Source: Lutjanus erythropterus
Lineage: Eukaryota > Chordata > Actinopteri > Lutjaniformes > Lutjanidae
Direction of reading: 5' to 3'
DNA length: 64,000 nucleotides
Assembly (NCBI GenBank): GCA_020091685.1
Contig: CM034597.1
Location: forward strand, 33,198,801-33,262,800
Each line of letters opens with the position of its first letter. The stretch's first letter is position 1. This document shows, piece after piece, positions 21,376-34,009 of this stretch. Under the pieces are notes generated by a model. It saw nothing but the letters and a program-made list of their open reading frames with translations, was not told the DNA's origin and did no database searches. A program made the translations under genes and the position numbers.

Positions 21376-24300
21376 AGATCCAGTTATCTGGCTAATCAGT
21401 CAGTACCACGACTTCTACAATTACTACTACTTCGGTTGACCAGATGAGAATGGGTGAAATTCAGGGCGGGGAGTTGGTGGGTGGGTGTGTCATGTGAGGA
21501 TTAAAATAGAAAAAAATTAGAGTAACATCACTTGTTATTTATATTATGAAAAATCAGTTACAGATTCTGAGGATGATATGAAGAGTAGTTTCCTGGCGTA
21601 TGTGACAGATATGTTAAATGTTACAGTCATTTTAAGCATCCTTTCAGCAGACAAATTTGTCATTAAGCTGTGGGAGTTCACAAACACAATTTCTTTGGAT
21701 CCGTTTTTATTATAAATTACTCCCACAGTGGTGTCTGCACTCTCCATCATTTGGTTTAAAACTAAAAGCAAGAATTATAGTCAACATAATGATTTAATTT
21801 GATTATTTTCATTCAATCTATTACAAAAAAGGATTAAAAAAAAGACTCTAAATTTAGGATAGCCGCTTGTAATTCAGGACTTCAAGTCGCCTGACCAAAA
21901 CTACTACTACTAAAAATGATTTTGGAACTGTAGGTTGTTATGTGTTGGTAAAGTTTAAACATAAGGTTGTGTCAGTATATTAGTCTGAGTGTGAAGTGTG
22001 CTTAGATTTGCAAAGTTCTCAGCAAAGTACATTTGAATGCACATAATTAGCCCTCCGCTATTAATCTAAATGTGAAATCAAACATAACAAAGAAGCCATT
22101 AACAAACCTGTAATGAACATATTAGGCTGAACAACTTGACGATCTTCAGCACTGAAATCATCCAAAAGTAATGACAACTTACATTACTTTAATATTGTTA
22201 TACTTAGATTAGGTTACTAACTACATTTTTAAACAGGTAGACCTCATTAGTAATTGTTTCAGAATTCATTTTTTTAAATAACCCTCCCAAGTATAACTAA
22301 CATTACAGTTGTAGTTAAATGTTCTCAGTGGGCTGCTAGCTTTTTTTTTTAAAGTATTTCCAGGTTTTCACATTCCTTTGCAATGCTGTTGAGATACTGA
22401 GTCTGTTGTCATAATAATAGTGAATACTGTGTTGTCCCAGAGAGGGGCACTGCAGTAATACATACAGCTCTGACTGTTAAACCAGCCCGGCATAAACACA
22501 CACACAGAATAAATGGAGCTTTCTTCAGCGTGAGGCATCCAGAGTGGCACATCAACAACACTTGAATTGTGAAAACAATTTACCATGAACACTGTGTAAC
22601 TGTCAGTATTAAACAAAGGACATGGAATTGAAATGACCGTCTGGTGAATTTCTGCCTCAGAATTAAAGCATGACAAGCAGCTCCTCGAGCGTAATTATTT
22701 TGAGTAAATACAGAGAACATTCTGTTTGTGTTGCTTGGAAGCTGAATACCAGAAGACGATATTATGGCACAACATGTCAGTTTCCCCCCCACGTTCTCTG
22801 ACCACTTTCTCTCATTATCAGGTGTCGCTGACGAGTGTGATGACTGTGTTGACAATGAAGACAAAGCTCTCCGAGTCCATTTCTGAGTCCATTAGCAACA
22901 GCATCCCTCCATCAGTCAGAGTTGGTTAGTCTCGTCTCGGCTGCAGCTGTTAAGGTGTCATCCTTTAATGGCACAGTCTGCACCTCAGTTATGACCTGCA
23001 TCAAATACCATTTATATTTAGAGGTTTTTTCTTTTGCATTCCCACTTATTCATGTGATTCACCCTAAAGGGAAGTGCTTTTGATAACAACAGATGTCTTT
23101 GTCTTTTACTTTAATTCTGTTTGACTGCAGTCAACTGTGAGGCACACTGTGCAGCTTTGAAATACAAATATGTTCTGTTTAACTCACAACAATGCCGGAC
23201 TCTAGCGGCACAGAAAATACAAGGGATGTTAATGTGTTTCAACCATATATACAGTATTTTATTTATTTATTTATTCATTTTTTTTGTTATCTTAAGTTAT
23301 TCTTTCCAGATGGTTAGTGTCTGAAAGATTCATCCCCATCAGTAATGAGCGCTGAGCATGCTATTAAAGACAGCTTTGTTGCCCAAGGGAATCCTGCCCA
23401 CTGTAGTTTGCATAGTGCTTCAAAACTAATCGCTATATCAAGACAGAGAAAAACACGCCGCACAAGTGAGAGCGAGATTAAAACGAGGCATTTTCTGATG
23501 TGAGTTTGCCTTTAAAAATGCAACAGAATCCTGTGTTCCTTAAACGATGTCGCTTTTACAGCTCGGTCACAAAAGATCAAACGTTCCACTTGTTCTTCAA
23601 TTAGAAATGACTATGCCAAAGTTCAAACTGTGTTCATCTGCTTGTTAAAAAACATGAAACCGCTTTTACCATCATGCATTCCCTTTAGGATCGCCATAGG
23701 CCTTCCCGTTTGTAATAGGTTTGTGCGGCTTAAAGGGCACTTTAATGGCTGTCAGCAGCTTAAGAGTGACACGTTTTCATAACAGGGATCTGCAAGCTGT
23801 ATAACTGGTAATTATGCGTAACTATGTTGTCAGTTGCCGACTCCTGCATGTACTCAGCTCTATGGACATACAAAACTGTATGTTTATGGTCATTATGTGT
23901 CCCTTAAATGTACTGTTAAAGCTGCTATGAGAGGTTTTTAACTGGTTATGAAACAGTCTCATTTTAACACTGATGCCTCTATATATAAAAATTAACAAGA
24001 CCAAGAGAATTGGCTCTTTCTATATAGGTCAGAATGTCCCTGAAATCAGATGAAATAAGCCTGTGTTTACATTTTCCCAGGCAAAGTTCCAGTGAGTAAT
24101 ATGTTAGCCAGGTGACCTTTATTTTGATAATTTTATTTTTTAGTTCATTTTGTGCATATTATAGTGGAAACATTACCACTTTTGTCCACAGGGGCCTCCA
24201 AAATCAACAAAATATGAAAGGTCCTTATCATGACTTTAACTAATACATTAACATAAACATAAACATAAACAAACTAGCTAGGTTTCCTATATTTTTATAA

Positions 24301-27300
24301 TACTTTTTATTATAGACTTATTTCATCAGTGCATGCACTTTGTTCACCATACTGCAAACTCACATCATTGTGCAACATAAAATATATCAGAGACAAAGAA
24401 GATACCATAACACAGCCATCATGTATAGACCAGGAACCAATATTTTTAAGTGGAAAATATATAGATAATCACAACAAAGGACAATATTTTTTGTATAATA
24501 AATAAATGAATTAATGAGAAAATAAATTCAAGATGATTGCAAAAGAGTCAAACACAGAAGGGACTCTAAATAAATAAATAAAATTATAAACAGCAATATA
24601 CAGTAGAAAAGCATAACAACCGCATTGTCAATACATAAACCATACTTCTTTTTGGATCACATATAGTATTCAGTCCATTTTCTCCATCTACTATCAGCTA
24701 TGTGTCTTTGGTCTTTTATTATATTTGTTATTCTTTCCATACTGTGCATTTGATTGCTCAAATCCCTTAATGTCTGTATTTTTGGTTTGTTTGTTTAACA
24801 CTGGCTCCTAGAAATTACCTTTGTTATCACATTGTACGTATATAAAAACAAATTTAGTAATACAAAAAGTGTTTGTGTTATGTTTGGAGTGAATTTTGTT
24901 TTGCAGTGAGTGAAATGGTAGATTTATATACCATGCTGGAGTGAGGAAGTGGCTGGGGTGGACGCTGGGTCTACAAAGTGCAAGACTGTCATGCCACAGT
25001 CTTTAGTTTGCTGCCAGACTCCTGCAGCTAAAGCACTCTAAGGTGATAGGAATGCTGTGATTCCACTTATTTGTCTCAAGTCTCAAGATACAGCTGACAT
25101 TTGAATAAAGCAGTATCGCAAGATTGCCTAAACCAATTAAATATGTTATCAGTGAGCATCTTACCGATACATTCGGTATCAACATGTTTGCGACTTGCCA
25201 GGTAAAATCATTAAACAACATTTCCTTATTATGTTAAAAGAAAACTTAATTCAGTTAGCATTCTTTTTTTCTCTCCAAACAAAGTAGCTGTTACAAATTG
25301 GTTGTATATACAAATATTTTTTAAGAGAGTTATCAGTGCAGACTGGATTAGAGTGCATGAACTGTCCATGACATCGTAAACACTGACTGAATATCACAAT
25401 TTAAAATTTTCTTCTTTTTTTGCTTGAGACATAATTTGTTGCCACACCACTTGCCCACTCACAGCAGCATCTGTATATCATTAAGCAGTGGGTGATGGCA
25501 GTGGATATGTGTGTATGTGCATCCACAATTTATGGATTTGACAACACTAAAGCTGTGTCCACACTAACAAGGATATATACATACATATTTATGGAAATGC
25601 ATAGTTTTTTTCTCTCATTTTTGGGCTTTACAGAATTTAGTACACAGTTACTACTTTATATGACTAAAGACTAACAGCACTAAGGGAGCATATTTTGTCA
25701 TGTGTGATCAATCAGCATGAATCACAGTCTTAGTGTAATAGCCAAGGGAATAGCCTTGGCCAAAAGGCTGTGTGTGTTACCTGTAAATAAATCACGCTTA
25801 CCACTCTGCCAATGAAAAGGGTTAGCATTTGTTTGATTATCCTCATACACAATGACGACTGCTGCGATATGCAATCTATTTTGCCAGCTGAAAGAGCATG
25901 AAAAATAAACAAGATTTAACCATTTTTCTGCTGCTTTTCAGTTTCAGCATCGACAGCCTGAAAGCATTAGTGTGGATGGAAGCCTGTTCAACATGTAGAC
26001 AGCATTTTTATCCTCTATTAGTGTAGACATCGCATGAGTGCAAAGTAGAAAGCCTTTTGTGAAAGCCATAAATCTGAGCAGCTGCCTCAGTAATTCTTGA
26101 GTCAGTGGTATTGATCAACAACCTTATGAATCCCCCGAACATTTATCATGATCTTTTTTTGTTAGGAGGTGATAAAAATCTGATTTATTGTACTTCTTAG
26201 GTTAGCTGAGACGATGTCACAAAGCAATAATAAACAAGACAGTTCTCTGACTTTTAGACTTTTAATTCCTTTTTTTCACACTTATGATACACCTGCTCAG
26301 CTTGCTAGTTTCTGGGAAAATCTGTAGAAAGAAAGAAAGAAAAAAAAAACTCTGGCACGAGATGATACACCTCCATTGACCTGCAGAGAATCAGTATATT
26401 ATTGATGCTTCCCGTGTCAAACTGTGTGTGAACAGCACAACAAGTACCTCCTCAAAGACAGCCAAGGTCATTATCACTTTGCACATTTTCCCCCAAATAA
26501 GACAGTACAAAGCGGGGAAAAAAAAGTCTATGTGACAAAACAGAAAACTCAGATAAAAATAAAAACTAAACAGAAGACATAATACTTGAGTGTCAGGAGA
26601 GACCAGACACATCTTTTCTGATGTTATCAAAACGTGGAGCCCAGTCAAGGCACAGATAGCATCAACGTTGTCAAAGACTGAAAAATGAAAGATAGGCTGT
26701 GTTTTAAAATGGGCAGTGAGACACTATACAGCATTCAGATTGTTCTCAGTTTTGCCGAGCAACTGATCAGATGTACAAAATCCAGACTACAAATCTTTTT
26801 ACAATTTTCCAGACATCTACAAGCAGATACAGATATTAGCTAGATTAGCTAGCAGGTAACTTACTAATATGACACAGCAGGACATTATATTTGCTTGTTT
26901 GTATCTACAAATGGATATAAACTGTTAAGTGAAACAGATTTTCTAAATGCTGAATTGATGCTTGTCTGCAAGGAACTTTTCATTACAGCGTAGCAAATGA
27001 GCCTATGCATTTAGCCACCATGAAACATACACGTGCCTCTTCTTCCAGCAACATCAGAGTTAACAGTGCAAAAAATGCACATGGTCAGACAATCAGAAAG
27101 GCTTTAAACAGTTCCTCAAATTAGTATGATTCATTTGGCAGAAAGAAAAGAGGTGAACAGTAAAATCACAACTTACACCAGCTTTTAGCTTTGCTGCATT
27201 ACAAAACTTGCTAGGCATTGATGGTTTTCTTACATAGATGGTTTATTTGTGGCATATCTCCATATAAAACCAGTCTCAACTATCTTCTTGTTTGCAACTT

Positions 27301-27640
27301 GCATGATTCTCTTGACTGCTTGTGTTTGTTATTTATTTTCTATTGGAGTTATTTTTAAGGCTTGTTTATGGTCTACATAAGATACACATATGGACATGGA
27401 TGGAGCTCTCTGTCCGTTCTCTACATTTGTTTTGCCTGTACTTTGGTCTGTATCCGTAAGCTTTCAGAAAATGTGCCAAACTGAGCAGTGCTTTTGGTCA
27501 TTTTTTTTTAAGTTGTGTCAGGTTGAGTGTAAATGGCAGCAACAAGAAAATGATGACGAATACAGTTGACATCCTCGCATCAAAAGTTCAAAATCTGGGA
27601 AACATCTGACCATCAACTCTGACTGTGTTTGTGTTTTACA
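21376..27640. other. Long AT-rich interval, no gene recognised
   Basis: There are only short frames (under 105 codons), none recognisable. Simple repeats include (TTTA)n at 23256-23279, ACATAA units near 24250-24270, AAAT-type runs near 24560-24585 and GAAA-rich sequence at 26328-26349. Nothing resembles a transposon terminus. This is consistent with intronic or gene-desert DNA. Confidence 0.4.
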
Positions 27641-27751
27641 GCGATGATGCTTGTTGCTCAGAGTCCTCCTCCCTTCATGCTGCTTGAGTCCTGTCAGTTG
27701 CGTCCTGCCAGCTCAGGTGCAAAAGCCCGATCCAGGATGATGTGGAGCAGG
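27641..27751 (+). other. Exon-like segment of unknown origin
   Basis: The acceptor-like TTTGTGTTTTACAG at 27640 and a donor-like GGAGCAG|GTATCT near 27751 bracket an open segment of about 110 bp. It directly precedes a LINE/SINE 3' module, so it may be the unrecognised body of that repeat or an exon of a noncoding transcript. No protein similarity is recognised (peptide contains SPPPFMLLESCQLRP). Confidence 0.12.
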
Positions 27752-27906
27752 TATCTCTGTGTGGGCACAACAGTCCCATTTTGGACATTACCCAGGAGCA
27801 GCCTCAATTCCCAGCTGTGGCATGGCTCTTGTCCGCTTGTCCCCTCCCCTCCTGGGGTGAGTTGTGGTGGTGCATCCAGCTGGTCTGACTTCGTATTTGG
27901 TGCAAA

Positions 27907-28060
27907 TGGCCTGGTTCTGCTTGAGTTTTCTGTCTTACAAAAGGGAGCTCTTCCTTACTACACTTGCCGCGATCTCGCTCATGGTTGGAACCGTTGGGTA
28001 AATAATATCATGAGAAGTAAGAGTAGTGTAAAAAGTGCCGTGGACTTGACTTGAGAAGAG
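27907..28060 (+). repeat. Teleost retroposon 3' module
   Basis: The order CTGGTTCTGCTTGAGTTTTC, AAAGGGAGCTCTTCCTTACT, CTTGCCGCGAT, CTCATGGTTGGAACCGTTGG, GTAAATAATA is the familiar 3' segment of an abundant fish retroposon: a TTCTGCYTGAGGTTTC start, a GGGAGTTTTTCCTT core and an ATTGTTGGG end. The 141-codon frame 27629-28054 runs into it and is therefore not a gene. The 3' tip is decayed. Confidence 0.65.
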
Positions 28061-28289
28061 AGGCAAGAGCTACAACATTAAAAACCCAAGTTGTAATTAA
28101 CTATAGTTTTCATTTAACAGTGGACCACAGTGTTGCTCAGGAAGAACTAAAATGCTGCAAAGCTTTCACCCAGACGATCCCATGACATACAGTGGCCTTG
28201 GTGTCATTTGAGTATAAAGTTGGGTGTCTGGCTGTAAAGCTTGATTACAAGCCATTACACCTACGCTTCCACACACATATACACAATGA

Positions 28290-28520
28290 TCTAATGAGGT
28301 TACATGGGACAAGCTTGCATGAATTACTTGTTACGCTGAAAGGTTGAGGAGCATGTGGGTCAAATGTTAATTACAAATTGTCTCAGTTCAGAGAGAATAA
28401 AGATTGTAATTAATCCTGTATGGGGAAAATTCATAGCAATTTTACCACATTAATGTACCTGTGTGGCCCACAAACAGCGTCGCACACATATCCCAAGAGC
28501 ATAATTAAAATGTTATTCAC
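28290..28520. promoter_or_regulatory. Possible conserved noncoding element
   Basis: This is a repeat-free AT-rich block with many homeodomain-type cores (GTTAATTACAAATTG, GTAATTAATCCTG, CATAATTAAAATG). It is suggestive only. Confidence 0.18.
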
Positions 28521-30237
28521 TCTGTATTAAAGATAAAGCCAAAAGGTGAAGAAAAAAATACTTGACATCATCTATGACTGCATCCAGGTTAGGCATGACC
28601 TTACATGGGTATGATTATGTAAATTTTTGACATTAAAGGCAGAAATGCTCAATAAATGAGTATAAAAAGGTTACAACTGAAATAAAAAAATCCAAATATT
28701 AAACATCACTTTAGTTCCTTTTGATTTATAGTACCACAATGCAGTTTTTAAATCATGTGCAGCACGTAGGAGTTCAACAAGTCTGCTGTCAATCCAAATG
28801 TACAGTATGGTACATATGATAATATGGATAGAAACTATATCAAAAAGCTTTGAAAACTGTCTGAACAGATATCAGAAAGATGGCAGCATCTATGGCTGGT
28901 GACTTTTATCTTGATGCTATATTTGTACGCTCTTTTTTTTGGCACAGAGCATAGTATCATCCTCTCATCTCATCTTTTCTTTCAGCCCGTTCGTCTGTCC
29001 TTGCTGGGCACTTTAACAGCCTTAACTCTCGAAACCAGAAAGCCAAAACTCTCTAATGCATTGCAGTTCACTCTTTGATCTGCACCACTGACTATGAATG
29101 GAACATTAAAATTTTGGGGGTCACAAAGTTTGTCTGAGCTCTTACACCCAAGTGACCTTTTTTTTTTTTTTTTCTCTTCAGTTCAGCAAAAAGAGAAATC
29201 ATTCCCTCCCATATCCTCCCCACGAAATGCCCTGGAGACTATCAGAGTGTCCACAATGTGAGTCTCCCATACAAGGTCAATGACGCTGCTTCAGAAGGTG
29301 TCTCTTTTTCATTTGTAGCTGAGACACAGACTCATATACCATTTTTACACCAACATTAGTGTATATATTTCTTTTTTTTTTTTTGTTAAACCTGGTTAAC
29401 AGTAGGTAATTGACTGATTTTTATTGTCTGTAGAACAGTTTGCCTTTCTGTCTTGTTTTTTTTTTTTGTTTTTTTTTTTTGATGTGTGCCAGAAAGCCTT
29501 GTGTGTGCAAGAAAGCAGAGAGAAAGAAGTTACAAAAGTTCTACGAGCTGACCACACAGACTTTTAAAAATGCCTAACTGAACCCTAAATTTCCTGATCT
29601 TTGAGATAACAAAATAATGGGAGACTTTAGGATGTTTATTCACAACAAGAATTAAACTGAGTCAAGCAAGCAGCACATATGCATGGAATAAGAACAAAAG
29701 GGACACAAATACGGACAGAGGTGACAATCCATCATTTCCTCCACTGGAATGCAGGTGAAAATTTGTGGGGCTTGAACAATACACTTATATCCTGATTCGA
29801 CACCACCACAACACTTGGGTGGTGATTTGACATATATTTACGATTCTTGTTATCTCGATTTATTGGAAATTTTGTTTGTTTGTTTTTTTAAAATAAATCC
29901 ATAGGGGGAAAAAGCTGAATCATACACTTCCACAGACTGTTTAACATAATTCATATTTCCAATTCCATAATTCATATCAGTCAGTCTTTCTGAGTTTTAT
30001 TTCAGCAGCATCATTGTTGTACTGCATATAAAAATAGCAAACTAAATACTTTTTGAAGTATACTGCTACATTTAGCTGTTCCTGTGCAGCAAGCTAGTGC
30101 TATATGAATAATAAATAAGATGATAAATAAGATTTTATTGAAATCAGTAGAGATCCTGAAAACTGCACACAGCACAAATGTGAGATATACGATACATGCT
30201 TTAGTGTAACATCTGTTAAATTCAGTCATTCAGAGTA

Positions 30238-30283
30238 AAATATACATATATATATATATACACATATACATATATATATATAT
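30238..30283. repeat. (TA)n/(CATA) microsatellite
   Basis: Two TATATATA runs are interrupted by CACATATACA. This is plain dinucleotide repeat. Confidence 0.95.
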
Positions 30284-30589
30284 CTGTGATAATTGTAGAG
30301 TCATTTGACCCAGGTATTGCACCTTTTGTCACCGAGACAAAAGCCAGACGTTAGTTGCTGTAAGTGGATTTTTTGTCCAGTGTCCAGGGCTATAGATGCC
30401 TCAGGCCCTAGGGTGTTGTCTCCAGGCATATCTAATATACTGTACCGTATCCAGTCACCCTTGAAGAAACATGCTGTAGTTAAGAGAAAGAAAGCCTTGC
30501 CTTATAACTGTATGGTGTAGCTGGAAGGGAGCTAATTTTTGGTGACCTTCAAAGTTGCAGCTTCACAGTGTTAGAGCATAATGACTGTA

Positions 30590-30900
30590 ATTATTACAAG
30601 GCAAGACATCATTGCAAAATGACTAATGTGACCATTAGAGCTAACAACGCGTACAGCGCTCTTCAAGGCAAGCCTACGCAGACGTCAACAAAGTCTCACA
30701 ATGCAGCAACACAGCTAATTAATACTGAGCAGAGTCAATGAGTACACAAGCACCAGCTTCATCCAGGCCAGCGTTAATTGAAAGGGTTCTCATTTTCTGT
30801 GCCGGCCCTCTCAAGGTGACGGAGCATGTTGTTGTTAGATTAAATATTTATTGAGGGGTGTCATTACATTGCCATTATCATTTAGATCAGTTCATTAAAC
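30590..30900. promoter_or_regulatory. Possible conserved noncoding element
   Basis: This repeat-free block has balanced composition and several developmental-factor-like cores (CTGTAATTATTACAAGG, CAGCTAATTAATACTGAG, GCGTTAATTGAAAG, AAATATTTATTGAGGGG). Its texture stands out from the flanking AT-rich DNA. Cross-species conservation is unknown. Confidence 0.25.
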
Positions 30901-31579
30901 AACAAGATACACCAATGATGAGACAATTACGGTTGTTAAATAAAACAGGATGAAAAGAGATAAAAAAAAAAATAAGACTGCTACACCCACACACGTGCAC
31001 GAACTCCCGGTGCAGATGTGCGTTATGTGCACAAACGTGAACGCACACACTCGATCCGCTCGCTGTGCAGGTCACCGCGCTGGGTCCCAAGGTAATCGTT
31101 GAACAGTGGCTCTTGGCTCTCCTTGGAAAACAATGACTCAGACAACCATTAAGCCGTGCTGGGAAGTCCAGGCAACACAATAATTGCACACTTCAAGAAA
31201 TATATCAAAAATAAAGCAGAGAGCGCTTATGTAACAGGCCGAGTCTTTGAAGGTACCCCTCTTGATGACACACTGGGGCTGCATGCTGACTCACATATGG
31301 TTTTATACATTATTTACAAATTCTATTAACCTTGAAAATCGCTGTGGAATTATGTGCGTGACAAACTAACACAGGAATGATGGTGCTCATCGAAATTTCT
31401 TGACAGATTTGTACTTAGCATCAATTTTACGACAATGACTCATCTAAGTCATGTTATACGTTAAAGAGTCACGGGTGCTTTTGCTTCTTAATCTGTGCAT
31501 TTATACATTTTGTTTTGCTTTGGTTGTGTTGTTCTCATTGAAAAAATATATCTGCTGCTTTTGCTCTCACATTCTTTAG

Positions 31580-31607
31580 ACACACACACACATACACACA
31601 TATATAG
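31580..31607. repeat. Short (CA)n/(TA)n microsatellite
   Basis: CACACACACACATACACACATATATA is a simple dinucleotide tract. Confidence 0.9.
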
Positions 31608-32449
31608 TAGCCTGCACTCCCTATACTGTAAAACCCAGATTTATTTACTTATTCAAAGATATTCTGGGAAATATAGGAGATCACTTATGTACACCAGAGA
31701 AGTAAACTGCAAGACTTGAAGGATCAGGCTGGTGTTATTTTATCTTTCTTTCTATCTTTCTTATTATTATGAATTCCCCTGAAGGGACTAAAATCTTAAT
31801 ATAGTTTTTGCCTCCATGCAATAGAATTCCATTGTTGTTGAAAATCTCCATAACTCAATAAAATTTGAAGGAAGGAATAAAATACATAGCAAAGTAACAC
31901 CGTTGATGGTTTAAGTCAACAGAGTTGTTGATAATAAATTGATAAAATGCCAGCATTATCCTTCGACGGAGCAATGGGTCTATGCATTCCAAATAATGAG
32001 TTAGAGCCAGAGATGGTATAGGTTGAAACCCTATTCAATTTATTTCCCCCCATCCCAGGGGTATTATTTCAAAATGTACAATAACATGACCAGTAAAAGT
32101 GCCTTTAAATTGATACCAGTACTTCATTCAATACCTTTTTTTGGGGGGGGTTTTGGTGGCATCTCGACACACTCAACTGCTGTCAAATACACTGCACTCG
32201 ACTTCACCACCATTTCTGTATGTAGCTGCTAGCTACTAGCTGTAGTTGCTGCAGCAGTGGGCCAATCACACATTGCATTAAACTGAAGTGCACTTGCATT
32301 GGCTGTGAGCAAAACCATTAAAATTGTCATTTTTGTCTGGGTACAAAAATGAATGCAGGTGTTGTTTGTCTGGAGAAGTTTGGATACTACTTGGTACTGG
32401 GTTATTTCATTTGATACCTTAAAGGTACTGAGTACTCATATCCAGACTT

Positions 32450-32935
32450 ACCCTGCTCCTTCCTCCTCCTCCTCAGGAAGCTCAGGCAGGCTGCAGGAAA
32501 ACACTGCAGGAGCACCAGATGAGTGCAACAATGATGTGATCAGCTGTTTATACCTGTCACTTGTTTGTCAATGTAAAGCTAAGCCTGCTATCCTGAAAAC
32601 AAAAGCCCACTGCACCAAACATACACACACTGGAGTTTGAGTCTTCCTGCCAGACTCCATTACTATATTGTTCAATTTAACCATCATAAACATCTACTTC
32701 TTCTACAAGATTATTAATAATTTGTTACAGCTCATAAACATACGCTTACTCATTCAGCGAACTTTCGGCATCAATTTGAATTCTAATTAATGTGAAACGG
32801 GCAAGTTATGGACTGGAATAGAAATTTCAAAAGAGAGAACTGCAGCTGTTATATTGTTGTCAGAGTGTGTTTCCTTAATTTCTGATGACATATTGTGGTC
32901 ATTTTATGGTTAATTATAGTAAATATATTACATAT
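32450..32935 (+). repeat. Dispersed repeat R2, copy 1
   Basis: This segment is collinear with 40612-41060. Shared blocks include GGAAGCTCAGGCAGGCTGCA, GCCTGCTATCCTGAAAACAA, ATAAACATCTACT, ACGCTTACT.ATTC, AACTCTAATTAA-like text and TGATGACATATTGTG. Neither copy shows terminal inverted repeats or recognisable coding sequence. The upstream 300 bp of this copy are not shared, so one or both copies may be truncated. Confidence 0.88.
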
Positions 32936-34009
32936 TTATCCTTTAAACAAAGTAACCATTGAATGCACAACATATATTAATGCATTATAGCATTGTAAAA
33001 GTATTATATTAATATACATCTGTGTGTGATATTTCTCATAAAGCAGCACATTCCATAGATACAGTTTTCTCCTTGAACGCCCCTGGCTTACTGGTAGCTG
33101 TCATGTTCCCTCTGCGGCTGTGTGTTTGATCTCTTGTTATAAATGAAAAGGTGGCATTCACTGGCAGATTATTCAGTGAAAGATTTCTTCAGTCGGGGCA
33201 TGAGCAGTGGGAGAATGCACAAAAAAAAAATGCAATGATCTACAGACGTGGCCCATAGAAAAAGAGACTGAGAGATGCCCTCTGCTGTGTTTGACAAGTG
33301 TTTAATGTGAATGATTGCTTAGCCATGTCCAATGGATCTCCAGCAAGGGCCCTATTTTTAGAAAAGTACTTCTAAATGTCCACCAGCTTGATGTACTTCT
33401 CCGACGGAGTGTGGGGGAACAGAGCACTTTATCTTGATAAGTGAAGCCATTTGATGGAAGTCGCAAAATGTAGCACATACGTACATTGGCTTGGCACAGG
33501 CAAAGTATATGAGACCTTACAGATGCCTCACGAGTAAAATGATGTCCGACAAGTAAATGGGGTTATTTATAACCAAAGAAAGTGAGACTTGCTGTGGGAG
33601 ATACGGTGTGATGCAAATGCCAAAGGTTTTAATCATCTTGTTGGTTCTGCTTTATTTCAGTTTGAGTTGTTCACTAATTGAATGCTGTCTTTAATTAAAT
33701 TTTAATTTAATTAAATCATTTTGACCTTTATTGTGGTTTATTTTTACATTCCTGTTTGCTTGTTATGTTTTATTCCAAATTCTACATTTTTTGCCCATTT
33801 GTGGACTTCAGATACCCTCAATCAGTCAATCAATCAAACTTTATTTTTATTGCATCTTTTTATTAAAAAATGCAATGCAGACACCTAATTAAGGTATTGA
33901 TGCTCATCAGGAAGACTAATAAATGCAGTAGTGGAGTCTAATGAGCCATAACAGAGCAACCAAATAACACCCAACTACCATTTCATTAAACCAAATGTTA
34001 ATGGGCTGC
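32936..34009. other. Interval without recognised gene
   Basis: AT-rich at first, then balanced. A near-palindromic AATTAAATT-type block lies at 33691-33716. No genes or repeats are recognised. Confidence 0.4.

Larger units (their letters stand above)
28061..32449. other. Long interval without recognised gene
   Basis: No gene is recognised. Several T runs lie at 29158-29174, 29371-29383 and 29455-29480. A TA microsatellite at 30238-30283 and a CA tract at 31580-31607 are listed separately. The part 32130-32445, just upstream of repeat R2, has a TACTTGGTACTGGG/GATACC vocabulary that may belong to the same element. Confidence 0.4.

Noticed and set aside
27629-28054. 141-codon plus-strand frame as a gene
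   Set aside because: Its second half is the 3' module of a common fish retroposon, so the frame is repeat-derived.
31740-31790. Possible LINE tip (GAATTCCCCTGAAGGGAC)
   Set aside because: The order relative to the simple-repeat tail is wrong for the known fish LINE end and the match is short.
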